Assembly (NCBI GenBank): GCA_021734835.1
Contig: JAIPIH010000018.1
Location: forward strand, 1 to 35,722
Direction of reading: 5' to 3'
Source: Candidatus Cloacimonadota bacterium
Lineage (GTDB): Bacteria; Cloacimonadota; Cloacimonadia; Cloacimonadales; TCS61
Length of the DNA stretch: 35,722 bases
The notes beneath the pieces are model-generated. The model saw only the letters and a list, made by a program, of their open reading frames with translations, ran no database searches and was not told the DNA's origin. The position numbers and the translations under genes were made by a program. Below, in pieces: positions 26,484 to 35,330 of the stretch (positions are counted from its first letter, which is position 1; each line of letters starts with the position of its first letter).

Positions 26484-26508
26484 ATAATTTCCATTTTTTT
26501 TGCTTTTT

Positions 26509-26532
26509 TGAAGTAAGAGTAAAATATGTCAA
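26509..26532 (-). promoter_or_regulatory. Possible promoter of the M23 peptidase gene
   Basis: On the minus strand TTGACA (26527-26532) is followed after about 17 bases by an A-rich hexamer with no good -10 match. It lies in the 132-base divergent gap with rseP. Confidence 0.3.
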
Positions 26533-26615
26533 ATAAAATCGGGAAGCCACCAAAAAACTTGACCTGATAACGAATTTGAAACGATTTGATTAATGTTATA
26601 ATTAATAGGAGTTAT

Positions 26616-27935
26616 ATGTATAATATAATAGGAGCTATAGTAGCCTTAGGAATTCTGGTAACAGTTCATGAACTTGGACATTTCATTGCTGCCAGGTTGC
26701 TCAAAGTTGAGGTTGAAAAATTCTCGATTGGTTTTGGCCCTAAGTTGGTTTCATTCAAAAAAAATGTGACAGAATATAGGATCTCACTTATACCTCTGGG
26801 CGGCTATTTGAAAATGAAAGGTGAAAATCCTGATGAAAAAGTTGAAGATGAAGAAAATTCTTACAACTTAAAAAAGTGGTGGCAGCGTGCAATGATAGCT
26901 TTTGCCGGACCATTTGCTAATTTTATATTAGCACTATTGATATTTATTTTCACATTTGCAGTTGGTAAACATTTTGAAGATCAGCACCCACTTGTGGGGC
27001 AGGTAAGTGTTGAGTATGCAGAATATCTACATGAAAATGATTTGATCCTGCAAGTAAATGGGGAAGATATAAAGGGTTGGAATCAGATAATTCAGAATAC
27101 AAAAGCTGAAGAAATAAACTCTATCTTAGTTGAACGTGATAATAATGAAATGATGGTAGAATTAAGTGATATTTCACCCAAAACTTGGGTAACGGATATT
27201 CTACCTCTTGTTCCGGCAGTAATTGGAGATGTTGCACCTGGAATGGCAGCTTATAAAGCAGGTTTGATGAGCAAAGATGAGATATTATCTGTTGATGGAA
27301 AAACTGTGAAAAACTGGTATGAATTAAGGAACGCTATTACAACTTCTGCTAATGACATGATCACTCTCCAGGTAAATAGAGGTGGAAAAATATTTGAAAA
27401 AATAATTAAACCAGAAGAGAATATTCTTGATAATAACCGAATTATTGGTGTCACACAATTTTTGCCGGTTGATTATATTGAAAACTACAATTTATGGGAA
27501 TCTGTTAAATATGGTACGATCGGAACAATAAATTTTGTGTATTTAAATTATGCAATGCTGTATAAACTAATTGTCAACCCAAATGAAATTAAAAATAATC
27601 TGGGCGGTCCTGTAATGATCTATGCTATGTCGAGTCAGACAGCGGCAAAAGGACTTGATAGTATTCTGTCTTTCATTGCGGCCATAAGCATTATTCTTAT
27701 GATTATGAATCTACTCCCTATTCCTATCCTGGACGGCGGGCACATTTTCTTTTGTTTTATTGAAGGAGTAAGGAAAAAGCCACTTAACATAAGAATTCAG
27801 ATAGCTTTACAAAATATTGGTCTCTTTATATTGGTATTTCTAATGATCTTTGCTTTTTGGAATGATTTCAGCAGAATATTCTCCCGGAATGTTTCTATGA
27901 AAGAAAATAATCTCCAGATTGAAAACGGAGGATAG
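26616..27935 (+). CDS. rseP: Site-2 intramembrane metalloprotease RseP
   Basis: A 439-residue membrane protease of the S2P family. His18-Glu19-x-x-His22 (VHELGHF) is the zinc/catalytic site in the first span, and LLPIPILDGGH near the C terminus gives the third ligand. Two periplasmic PDZ-type segments lie between, the second with VAPGMAAYKAGL. In other bacteria it cleaves anti-sigma factors and signal-peptide remnants. ATG 26616 places HELGH at the usual distance and follows AGGAG by four bases. tgt follows with overlap or direct contact. Confidence 0.93.
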   Translation: MYNIIGAIVALGILVTVHELGHFIAARLLKVEVEKFSIGFGPKLVSFKKNVTEYRISLIPLGGYLKMKGENPDEKVEDEENSYNLKKWWQRAMIAFAGPFANFILALLIFIFTFAVGKHFEDQHPLVGQVSVEYAEYLHENDLILQVNGEDIKGWNQIIQNTKAEEINSILVERDNNEMMVELSDISPKTWVTDILPLVPAVIGDVAPGMAAYKAGLMSKDEILSVDGKTVKNWYELRNAITTSANDMITLQVNRGGKIFEKIIKPEENILDNNRIIGVTQFLPVDYIENYNLWESVKYGTIGTINFVYLNYAMLYKLIVNPNEIKNNLGGPVMIYAMSSQTAAKGLDSILSFIAAISIILMIMNLLPIPILDGGHIFFCFIEGVRKKPLNIRIQIALQNIGLFILVFLMIFAFWNDFSRIFSRNVSMKENNLQIENGG

Positions 27936-29049
27936 TATCTTCGAGTTTAAAATTTCAGCAGAAAACGGTAACGCTCGAACAGGCATCTTAAAGACACCTC
28001 ACGGAGAAATCAAAACACCGATATTCATGCCAGTCGGTACCAGAGCAACGGTTAAAACTCTATCTCCGCAGGAACTAGAAGATATCAAAGCAGAAATAAT
28101 ATTAGGTAATACTTATCATTTATATTTGCGTCCAGGCCATAAGCTGATAGAAAAAGCTGGCGGATTACATGAATTTATGAGCTGGCACAAACCTATTTTA
28201 ACCGATAGCGGCGGTTTCCAGGTGATGAGTTTATCGGGACTTAATAAGATAACCCCGGAAGGCGTTCATTTCCAATCTCACATTGATGGAAGTTATCACA
28301 TGTTCAAACCCGAAAAAGTGATCGAAATTCAAAATGCTATCGGTGCAGATATTATAATGTCCTTTGATGAGTGTCCACCTTATCCGGCAACAAAAAAATA
28401 TATTTCCGAATCACTAAAAACTACTTTAGAATGGGCTGCCAGAGGAAAGCAAGCTCATAAAAACACAGAAAAACAAGCTCTTTTTGGAATTGTTCAAGGT
28501 GGAGTTTACAAAGATCTAAGGGAAGAAAGTGCTAAGCAATTAATAAAAATGGATTTCCCCGGTTATTCTATTGGTGGACTTGCAGTTGGTGAAGAGAAGG
28601 AAGATATGTTCAGGATCACTAAGTTTCTGGATAAAGTCTTACCTAAAGGAAAACCAAGATACTTAATGGGAGTAGGTACGCCCAAAGATCTGTTGTTGAA
28701 TATAGAAAACGGTGTGGATATGTTTGACTGCGTGATGCCAACCAGAAATGCCAGAAAAGGTACGATCTTCACCTGGCAAGGTAAAATGATCATCAAAGCA
28801 GCTAGATATAAAGAAGATTTTTCTCCAATTGATGAAAATTGTCAGTGTTATGCTTGCCGAAATTTTTCTCGAGCCTATATTCGTCACTTATTTAGTGTTA
28901 ATGAATTATTGGGAATGAGATTAGCTACTATACACAGCTTGCATTTTTATTTAGATCTTATCTCAAAAATCAGAAGTGCGATCACAAAAGGGGAATATTC
29001 TAAATTTGTACTGGAACATGCTGCAAATCTTGATAGTGTGATAGGGTAA
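27919..29049 (+). CDS. tgt: tRNA-guanine transglycosylase
   Basis: A 376-residue TIM-barrel enzyme that exchanges guanine-34 for preQ1 in tRNAs with GUN anticodons, a step in queuosine synthesis. Present are MPVGTRATVKTL, LTDSGGFQVMSL (substrate pocket), SFDECPPYP, and MGVGTPKDLL. The zinc site is CQCYAC plus a downstream His (ATIHSLHFY). The first standard start is TTG 27919, inside rseP and without a binding site. GGAGGA at 27927-27932 instead points to an ATC codon at 27937, giving a product six residues shorter that begins FEFKISAENG after the initiator. The start is therefore uncertain. Confidence 0.94.
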   Translation: MKTEDSIFEFKISAENGNARTGILKTPHGEIKTPIFMPVGTRATVKTLSPQELEDIKAEIILGNTYHLYLRPGHKLIEKAGGLHEFMSWHKPILTDSGGFQVMSLSGLNKITPEGVHFQSHIDGSYHMFKPEKVIEIQNAIGADIIMSFDECPPYPATKKYISESLKTTLEWAARGKQAHKNTEKQALFGIVQGGVYKDLREESAKQLIKMDFPGYSIGGLAVGEEKEDMFRITKFLDKVLPKGKPRYLMGVGTPKDLLLNIENGVDMFDCVMPTRNARKGTIFTWQGKMIIKAARYKEDFSPIDENCQCYACRNFSRAYIRHLFSVNELLGMRLATIHSLHFYLDLISKIRSAITKGEYSKFVLEHAANLDSVIG

Positions 29050-29053
29050 TAAG

Positions 29054-29998
29054 ATGAGTAAATATCAGGAAATTAATTTAAAGAATTTAAAAAAAACGTC
29101 GATCAGATCAAGAAAAAGCTTAGTCCACACAAGCAATTTTACTAAACCAGATCTAACAAATTTTCGTGAATTTTCTCAGACATTACCAAATTTATTGAGA
29201 GCTAAAGATTTTAATGAGTTAATAGATAGATGTTATAGTGCATATCAAAACGATAAGCCTATCATAATAGCCTTAGGCGGTCATGTTATAAAATGCGGTT
29301 TATCTCCAATATTGATTGAGATGATGGAATCCGGATTGATAACAGGTCTAGCCTCGAACGGTTCTGTAGTAATACATGATTACGAGATAGCAAAGTTTGG
29401 AGAAACTTCTGAAGATGTTGCAGCATCACTCGAAACCGGTGAATTTGGTATGGTAGAAGAAACTTGCGACGGTATAAACCACATAATCTCCGCAGCTTAT
29501 AAGAATCTTGGTTTTGGAGAAGCAATCGGGAAAGATCTTATTGAAAGTAAGGCTGAATACAATCATATTTCTCTTTTTGCTAATGCGTATAAATTGGACA
29601 TTCCATTTACCGTTCATGTTGCCCTGGGAACTGATATTGTACATCAGCACGAAACAGCTGATGGCGCCGCGATCGGCGATTGTTCCTTGCGTGATTTCCG
29701 CATTTTATGTAATTCCCTTATCCAGCTCAATGAAGGCGGCGTGTTTTTAAATTTCGGGTCAGCAGTTATCATGCCGGAAGTTTTTTTGAAAGCTGTTACA
29801 GTCGTTCGCAATTTAGGATATCCATTAAATAATTTCTTCACTGCAGTGTTTGATATGAATTATCATTATCGACCGCAAATAAATATTGTTCATCGGCCTA
29901 CTCTCAGCGGCGGCAAAGGATATTATTTTATTGGACATCATGAGATAATGATCCCTTTGTTCTTCCAAACACTTAAAGCGAGACTAAAAGATGAATAA
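29054..29998 (+). CDS. Deoxyhypusine synthase-like Rossmann protein, unknown role
   Basis: A 314-residue protein resembling a bacterial family within the deoxyhypusine synthase/NAD-binding fold. It contains ALGGHVIKCGLSPILIEMME, GLASNGSVVIHDYEIAKFG, GTDIVHQHETADGAAIGD, LNFGSAVIMPEVFLKA and FIGHHEIM. The catalytic lysine motif of eukaryotic deoxyhypusine synthase is not apparent, and bacteria have no standard hypusine substrate, so that reaction should not be assumed. It starts four bases after tgt and overlaps the next gene by eight bases. Confidence 0.75.
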   Translation: MSKYQEINLKNLKKTSIRSRKSLVHTSNFTKPDLTNFREFSQTLPNLLRAKDFNELIDRCYSAYQNDKPIIIALGGHVIKCGLSPILIEMMESGLITGLASNGSVVIHDYEIAKFGETSEDVAASLETGEFGMVEETCDGINHIISAAYKNLGFGEAIGKDLIESKAEYNHISLFANAYKLDIPFTVHVALGTDIVHQHETADGAAIGDCSLRDFRILCNSLIQLNEGGVFLNFGSAVIMPEVFLKAVTVVRNLGYPLNNFFTAVFDMNYHYRPQINIVHRPTLSGGKGYYFIGHHEIMIPLFFQTLKARLKDE

Positions 29999-30437
29999 AT
30001 GGATCATAATTTTAATTATGTTTTGTCTGATTGATTCAGTGGCAGCAGAAGAAGAGAACACCAGAAAAATTCCGTTAAAAGCAGCAACTCTCTCAATATT
30101 TATTCCGGGCGGAGGGCAATTTTATAATGAGAAATATGTAAAATCCGGTTTCGTATTAGCCTTAGAAAGCGGCTTAATAGGACTTGCGCTTTATGATAAT
30201 AATCAAGCAGAAAAATTTTATGCTAAATATCAAACATCCATGCAGGAAAACGATTACGACCAATATGTTAATTATTATGAAAAGCGACAAAGTGATTTCT
30301 TCTGGATAGGGATGGTAGTTTTTTTGTCTATGATTGATGCCTATGTTGATGCACATCTATATGATTTTGAAGAGAAAAAAAATAAGATACACTTGAAATT
30401 TGAGGATCAGACCTTGAGTTTAGTGTATAATTTTTAG
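29991..30437 (+). CDS. DUF5683-like small membrane protein
   Basis: A 148-residue protein with a signal peptide (1-19, ending VAAEE) and the motif IPGGGQFYNEKYVKSGFVLA, which I recall from the DUF5683 family of FCB bacteria. Two hydrophobic stretches (about 53-70 and 100-116) are membrane spans, the second followed by AYVDAHLYDF. Function unknown. It overlaps the previous gene by eight bases (ATGAATAA) and precedes cmk by eight bases. Confidence 0.78.
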   Translation: MNKWIIILIMFCLIDSVAAEEENTRKIPLKAATLSIFIPGGGQFYNEKYVKSGFVLALESGLIGLALYDNNQAEKFYAKYQTSMQENDYDQYVNYYEKRQSDFFWIGMVVFLSMIDAYVDAHLYDFEEKKNKIHLKFEDQTLSLVYNF

Positions 30438-30445
30438 GAAAATTA

Positions 30446-31123
30446 ATGAATAAGAAATATATTATTGCGATTGATGGTCCGGCAGCCTCTGGTAAAAGTA
30501 CGACAGCAAAACAGCTCGCAAAAAAATTAAAGTATATTTATATTGATACTGGAGCTATGTACAGAGCTTGTGGATTATATGTTCTTCTGCAGGAAGTTGA
30601 TCCTCAAGATGAAGAAGCATTGAAAGGAATGTTAGATCATATTAGTATCAGATTAGAAAATGCAGAACAGGGAAACAGCATATATCTTAACGGAGAAGAT
30701 GTATCTCAGCGTATAAGAGCAGCTGATATAACCAAGTTATCATCTCAGGTCGCTGTATTAGGACAAGTGAGAGAAAAAATGGTAGAACTCCAGAGAAAAA
30801 TGGGCGAAAATGGTGGTATTATCATGGATGGCAGGGATATTGGGACTGTTGTGTTTCCTAATGCTGATTATAAATTTTTTATGGTTGCGGATGTTAAAAA
30901 GCGAGCTTATCGCAGATGGAAGGAAGCAAATGAGAAAGGCGAAGTTCTTTCATTAGAAGGAATAGAGTCGGAATTGAATTGGCGAGATAAAAATGATATT
31001 TCACGTAAAATATCACCTCTTAAAAAAGCTGAAGATGCTATAACAATTGACACGAGCAGCTTAACAATTGCGCAACAAGTGAGATTGATCCTTTCCTATA
31101 TAGATAGAGGTAATAATGCGTAA
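30446..31123 (+). CDS. cmk: Cytidylate kinase
   Basis: A 225-residue P-loop kinase that phosphorylates CMP and dCMP with ATP. Walker A is GPAASGKST at 11-19. DTGAMYRA binds the nucleotide, and MDGRDIGTVVFPNA is the diagnostic CMP kinase segment; RDKNDISRKISPL is near the lid. It heads a cmk-plsC-ispH-rpsA arrangement seen in several phyla and overlaps plsC by eight bases. Confidence 0.96.
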   Translation: MNKKYIIAIDGPAASGKSTTAKQLAKKLKYIYIDTGAMYRACGLYVLLQEVDPQDEEALKGMLDHISIRLENAEQGNSIYLNGEDVSQRIRAADITKLSSQVAVLGQVREKMVELQRKMGENGGIIMDGRDIGTVVFPNADYKFFMVADVKKRAYRRWKEANEKGEVLSLEGIESELNWRDKNDISRKISPLKKAEDAITIDTSSLTIAQQVRLILSYIDRGNNA

Positions 31124-31712
31124 AAGATATAATATCATTACTTCAACGGTTAGATTATATATGAAGATCTTTTGGAGATTGGAAATAATAAACAGAGACC
31201 GCTTGTCTGATATCTCGGAATGTATAATTGTAGCAAATCACATTTCTGCTTTTGATCCACCTTTTATCGGTTCAATAATTCCCCAAGAGATTTATTATTT
31301 GGCGAAAGTAGAATTATTCAAAAATAAGATTTTTGGAGCTTTGTTGAAATCGTTAAATTGTATTCCTGTGAAACGTGGTAAGGTTGATAGAAATGCAGTA
31401 ACAATGGTAATGAAAGTTCTTGATCACGGGCACTCAATTCTTATATTTCCTGAAGGTACCAGAAAATCAAGTAGAGTAAAGTCAGGAGTTGGTAAATTTG
31501 CTATTGAGACCCACAAGGATATTTATCCGATCTATATTCATAACTCCACTAACTTTCTAAAATGTTTTTTGGGAAAAGAAAGATTAAAAATTGTTATTGG
31601 TGAAAGGATCAAAGCAGTTACTTTTGCTGATTTGGAAAGTAAAAGAGGTGATCATCAGAAGTTAGCAACCAGAATTATGGAATCTGTATACAGGTTGAAA
31701 AATGAATGTTAG
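31116..31712 (+). CDS. plsC: 1-acyl-sn-glycerol-3-phosphate acyltransferase
   Basis: A 198-residue membrane-associated acyltransferase making phosphatidic acid. The catalytic His42-x4-Asp47 motif is NHISAFDP, and FPEGTR lies at 111-116. It lacks extra domains. It overlaps cmk by eight bases and ispH by eleven, so all three are translated together. In related bacteria plsC-like genes occupy this same place. Confidence 0.93.
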   Translation: MRKRYNIITSTVRLYMKIFWRLEIINRDRLSDISECIIVANHISAFDPPFIGSIIPQEIYYLAKVELFKNKIFGALLKSLNCIPVKRGKVDRNAVTMVMKVLDHGHSILIFPEGTRKSSRVKSGVGKFAIETHKDIYPIYIHNSTNFLKCFLGKERLKIVIGERIKAVTFADLESKRGDHQKLATRIMESVYRLKNEC

Positions 31713-32583
31713 AATTGCCAAAAATTCAGGTTTTTGTTTTGGTGTAAAAAGAGCAATTAAAATTGCTCTTATCACTTCCACAGAGAATCATGAAATCGTA
31801 ACCTTAGGTCCGCTGATCCATAATCCGCAAATGGTAGCAAAGTTGGAGGAAGAGGACATAATTAAAGTTGATAGTATTGATCAGATCAACAAGCGGCCAA
31901 CGATCATTAGATCGCACGGTGTAAAAAAAGAAATTCTTGATGAGTTAATAAAAAATGATATTGAGATCATTAATGCCACATGTCCCTATGTATCCAAAAC
32001 TCAGGATTATGCTCAATCTTTGTCGGAAGACGGATATGAATTGATCATATTAGGTGATCGGAATCATCCGGAAGTAGAAGCTTTGCGATCTTATGTTGAA
32101 CAGGAAGTTACGATAGTCGCAAATGCAGATGAACTTGGTGACAAGCAATTCAAAAAGGTTGGAATTATCTCTCAAACTACGAGAAGGGTAGAAGATCTTC
32201 AGGATTTGGTCACTAAGTTAGTAACAAGATGCCATGAAATGCGCGTGATAAATACGATCTGTAATGCTACAACTATTCGCCAAAATTCAACCTTAGAACT
32301 TGCTAAGGAAAGTGATGTTATGATTGTAATTGGTGGTAAAAATAGTTCAAACACGAAAATGCTTGCCAAAATCTGTGAAAGTTTGGTAAAGACACACCAT
32401 ATCGAAATTGCAGATGAAATTGATGATAAATGGTTTAAACATAAGCAGAATATCGGCTTAACTGCGGGAGCTTCTACTCCTGATTGGGTAATAGTCGAAG
32501 TGTATAATAAAATTTTAGAATGTATAGGGAATATTAATAAAATCGATAATATCGAAGATATTCCTGGTTTCAAGGAGGAATAA
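31702..32583 (+). CDS. ispH: 4-hydroxy-3-methylbut-2-enyl diphosphate reductase
   Basis: A 293-residue iron-sulphur enzyme of the last step of the MEP isoprenoid pathway, producing IPP and DMAPP. Cys12 (GFCFGVKRA), Cys94 (NATCPYVSK) and Cys187 (NTICNATTIRQ) coordinate the 4Fe-4S cluster. His40, His72 (RSHGVKK) and His122 (NHPE) bind diphosphate. The ATG overlaps plsC by eleven bases; the stop overlaps the rpsA ATG by one base. The organism therefore uses the MEP route. Confidence 0.97.
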   Translation: MNVRIAKNSGFCFGVKRAIKIALITSTENHEIVTLGPLIHNPQMVAKLEEEDIIKVDSIDQINKRPTIIRSHGVKKEILDELIKNDIEIINATCPYVSKTQDYAQSLSEDGYELIILGDRNHPEVEALRSYVEQEVTIVANADELGDKQFKKVGIISQTTRRVEDLQDLVTKLVTRCHEMRVINTICNATTIRQNSTLELAKESDVMIVIGGKNSSNTKMLAKICESLVKTHHIEIADEIDDKWFKHKQNIGLTAGASTPDWVIVEVYNKILECIGNINKIDNIEDIPGFKEE

Positions 32584-34721
32584 TGTTTGTTAACGATCAA
32601 AAAGAAATTGATGAAGCTAATGAAACTATCGAAAAAACAAAAGATGGTGAACCTGAAGTTCAGGATGAATCGAAAAAGGAAAAGAAAGAAGTAAAAACAA
32701 AATCAAGTAAAGAAGAATCTGATCAGGATATGAAATCTCTTCTTGATGAACATTTTAAAAAATTTGAACAAGGAAAAATTGTTGAAGGTATTGTTGTAAG
32801 CGTTGATGAACGATCGGTACTGGTTGATATTGGTTTTAAGTCTGAAAGTGCAATTTCAATCCGCGAATTTTCTAATTCAAATCTACCAGAAGAAGGTAGC
32901 AAGATAAAAGTCTATATTGATTCCGTTGAAGATGGAATAGGAAGGCTGAGATTATCTAAGAAGAAAGCTGATTTTTATCTGAATTTGGAAAAATTAGAAA
33001 AAACAATGCAAGAAAATAAGACTGTTAATGGTATTCTTAAACGGCGTGTTAAAGGCGGGATGATTGTTGATTTAGACAACCTGGAAGCTTTCTTACCTGG
33101 CTCACAGATATCAACAAAACCGATTCCAAACCTAGATCAATTTATTGGAAAAGAAGGTGAATTCAAGATCATTAAAATTGATAAGGACCGCCGAAATATA
33201 ATTGTTTCTCGTAAGCAGGTTCTGTTAGAAGAACAAGAGTCACGTTTGGAAGGTCTTAAAGAGGAGATTGAAGAAGGAGCCGAACTTGACGGAGAAGTTA
33301 GAAATATTACTGATTATGGTGCTTTTATTGATTTAGGTGGAATTGACGGACTGCTTCATATCACTGATATGAGTTGGGGTCACATTAAACATCCCTCTAA
33401 TATGTTAAATATTGGAGATAAAGTAAAAGTAAAAGTACTAAAATTTGATATAGAAAATGAAAAAGTATCTCTCGGATTAAAACAACTTGTCCCACATCCC
33501 TGGGAAAATATTGAAACTAAATATCCGGAAGGTTCAATTGTAACAGGTAAAGTTGTAAATATCACTAATTACGGTGCATTTGTAGAACTCGAATCAGGTG
33601 TAGAAGGTCTTGTTCATGTTTCTGAAATGAGCTGGACAAAGAAGATAAAACATCCAAAGCAGATGTTTAAAAAAGGAGATACACTTAAGGCTATTGTCCT
33701 TTCGACTTCGAAAGATGAAAGAAGAATTTCCTTGGGTGTTAAGCAAATGGAGCCTAATCCGTGGTTAACAATTGAAGATCGTTATCCGGTTGGAACAAAA
33801 CTAAAGGGAGTGATAAAAAGCATAACTCCTTTTGGAGTTTTTGTTGAGATCGAAGAAGATATCGAAGGCTTGATCCATATTTCAGATATTTCCTGGACTA
33901 AACGAATTTACCATCCGAAGGAAGTTTTACAAAAAGGAGAAGAAATTGATGTAAAAGTTCTCTCAATTGATAAAACATTACATAGAATAGCGCTGGGAAT
34001 TAAGCAATTACAGAAAGACCCCTGGGAGAATCTTGATCAAAAATTACCTATTAATACTGAGGTTGAAGCTAAAATAGTTAAAATAATTGCTAAGGGCGTT
34101 CTAGTAGATGTGATTATAGAAGATAACCCGGTAGAAGGCTTTATTCCTCTTTCTCATTTAGCAATACCCGGACTAAAAAAAGCCGGGATGGCTTTTGAAA
34201 TTGATGAGATGTTACCCCTTAAGGTTATTGAACTGGATTTAGAGAATAGAAGATTGATATTAAGTGTGAAAGCTTATTTCTTCGCCAGAGACAGTAAAGA
34301 ATTCAACCAGTTCATAGAAGTACATCAAGAGCGGGTAAATAAAAAATCTGAAAAAAGAAAATCAATTAAAAAAAATCTGGTAGAAGAAGAAGCAAACGAA
34401 AATGAGGAATCTGAAAAAAAAGAAAAAGAAGAAAAACAAGTTAAAAGTGAACAGAAAGAAGAAATAGAGAAAGAAGAAGTTCAGGATACTGCAGCAGGTA
34501 AATCAGAAAACCAAGAAAAAGATCAAACTAAGGTAGAAGAGACTCAGTCGAAAGAAAATTCTGAAAAAAAGCCAGTAAAAAGTGAAAAGAAAGAAAAAAT
34601 AGAGAAAGAAGAAGTTCAGGATACTGCAGCAAGTAAATCAGAAGACGAAGCTGAAGATCAGCCTAAAGAAGAGGAAACTCAGCAGGAAGAAAATACAGAA
34701 GAAAAAAAGAAAGATGAATAA
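32583..34721 (+). CDS. rpsA: 30S ribosomal protein S1 (bS1) with extended charged tails
   Basis: A 712-residue S1. Six S1 domains are visible at about 66-127, 146-212, 234-301, 318-388, 404-474 and 491-563, with VRNITDYGAFIDLGG and VVNITNYGAFVELESG being clearest. This matches the six-domain E. coli type. Added are an acidic/lysine N-terminal extension of about 60 residues and a Lys/Glu-rich C-terminal tail (about 575-712) carrying a 45-residue duplication. S1 brings mRNA to the 30S subunit. AAGGAGGA precedes ATG 32583, inside the ispH end. Confidence 0.95.
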   Translation: MFVNDQKEIDEANETIEKTKDGEPEVQDESKKEKKEVKTKSSKEESDQDMKSLLDEHFKKFEQGKIVEGIVVSVDERSVLVDIGFKSESAISIREFSNSNLPEEGSKIKVYIDSVEDGIGRLRLSKKKADFYLNLEKLEKTMQENKTVNGILKRRVKGGMIVDLDNLEAFLPGSQISTKPIPNLDQFIGKEGEFKIIKIDKDRRNIIVSRKQVLLEEQESRLEGLKEEIEEGAELDGEVRNITDYGAFIDLGGIDGLLHITDMSWGHIKHPSNMLNIGDKVKVKVLKFDIENEKVSLGLKQLVPHPWENIETKYPEGSIVTGKVVNITNYGAFVELESGVEGLVHVSEMSWTKKIKHPKQMFKKGDTLKAIVLSTSKDERRISLGVKQMEPNPWLTIEDRYPVGTKLKGVIKSITPFGVFVEIEEDIEGLIHISDISWTKRIYHPKEVLQKGEEIDVKVLSIDKTLHRIALGIKQLQKDPWENLDQKLPINTEVEAKIVKIIAKGVLVDVIIEDNPVEGFIPLSHLAIPGLKKAGMAFEIDEMLPLKVIELDLENRRLILSVKAYFFARDSKEFNQFIEVHQERVNKKSEKRKSIKKNLVEEEANENEESEKKEKEEKQVKSEQKEEIEKEEVQDTAAGKSENQEKDQTKVEETQSKENSEKKPVKSEKKEKIEKEEVQDTAASKSEDEAEDQPKEEETQQEENTEEKKKDE
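34440..34709 (+). repeat. 135-bp in-frame duplication in the rpsA tail
   Basis: Two copies, 34440-34574 and 34575-34709, each encode about 45 residues beginning VKSE.KE.IEKEEVQDTAA. The first 23 codons match best; later positions have diverged but remain acidic. Confidence 0.88.
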
Positions 34722-34754
34722 CCGTAAATTTCCATCCACATTAGGTAGAAAGAC

Positions 34755-34785
34755 AGACCGATTTTTATAGATCGGTCTTTGTCTT
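34755..34785 (+). terminator. Hairpin after rpsA, probable terminator
   Basis: AGACCGAT (34755-34762) pairs with ATCGGTCT (34771-34778) across an eight-base loop, followed by a T-rich but interrupted run (TTGTCTT). It may only partly stop transcription because aroK begins 13 bases later with no clear promoter of its own. Confidence 0.65.
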
Positions 34786-34798
34786 ATTGGAGGTAATA

Positions 34799-35284
34799 AT
34801 GGATCTAACGGGAGATCAGCAAATTTTTCTCATAGGATTTATGGGTGTCGGCAAAACATATTTAGGAGAAAAATTAGCAAATCAACTAGAGAAGGACTTC
34901 TATGATGTTGATCGTGAAATTGAACAACATGCAAAATTAGATGTCAATGATATCTTCAAACTAAAAGGTGAAAAAACCTTCCGTGAAATAGAATCAAAGA
35001 TACTGAAGAATTGGGATAAGATGGGTATAATATCCACAGGAGGTGGTATTGTTGAGCTTCCTGAAAATCGCAAGATCTTCCAGTCCAAAAAAACGATCTG
35101 GTTGAATCCTCCCTGGCAAATTATAAAATCCCGTTTACTGAACTCTTATAGGCCATTAGTGCTTGAACGCAGTGAAGATGAGCTTTATAAGTTGTGGTAC
35201 AATAGACAAGATCTTTATCGAGAATGTGCAGATATTGAATTTACAAAAAGCGAGATAAATGACCTTTTGAATTTACTAAGTTAA
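34799..35284 (+). CDS. aroK: Shikimate kinase
   Basis: A 161-residue P-loop kinase converting shikimate to shikimate-3-phosphate in aromatic amino acid synthesis. Walker A is GFMGVGKT (13-20), DVD at 36-38 holds Asp36 and Asp38, Arg62 is in FRE, GGG lies at 81-83 and Arg118 in RPL; Arg136 is in the lid. ATG 34799 follows GGAGG by five bases; a TTG four codons upstream overlaps that site. No other aro gene is in the window. Confidence 0.94.
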   Translation: MDLTGDQQIFLIGFMGVGKTYLGEKLANQLEKDFYDVDREIEQHAKLDVNDIFKLKGEKTFREIESKILKNWDKMGIISTGGGIVELPENRKIFQSKKTIWLNPPWQIIKSRLLNSYRPLVLERSEDELYKLWYNRQDLYRECADIEFTKSEINDLLNLLS

Positions 35285-35293
35285 AGAGTGTAT

Positions 35294-35329
35294 AAAAAAG
35301 CCGATCCCTGAATTTGGAGCGGTTTTTTT
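35294..35329 (+). terminator. Intrinsic terminator of aroK
   Basis: An A-run plus CCGATCC pairs imperfectly with GGAGCGG, followed by a run of seven T. It lies 10 bases past the aroK stop. Confidence 0.8.
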
Positions 35330-35330
35330 G

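Noticed and set aside
26597-26602. TATAAT as the rseP -10 box
   Set aside because: A start from it would begin at or after the rseP Shine-Dalgarno (26607-26611), leaving no usable leader.
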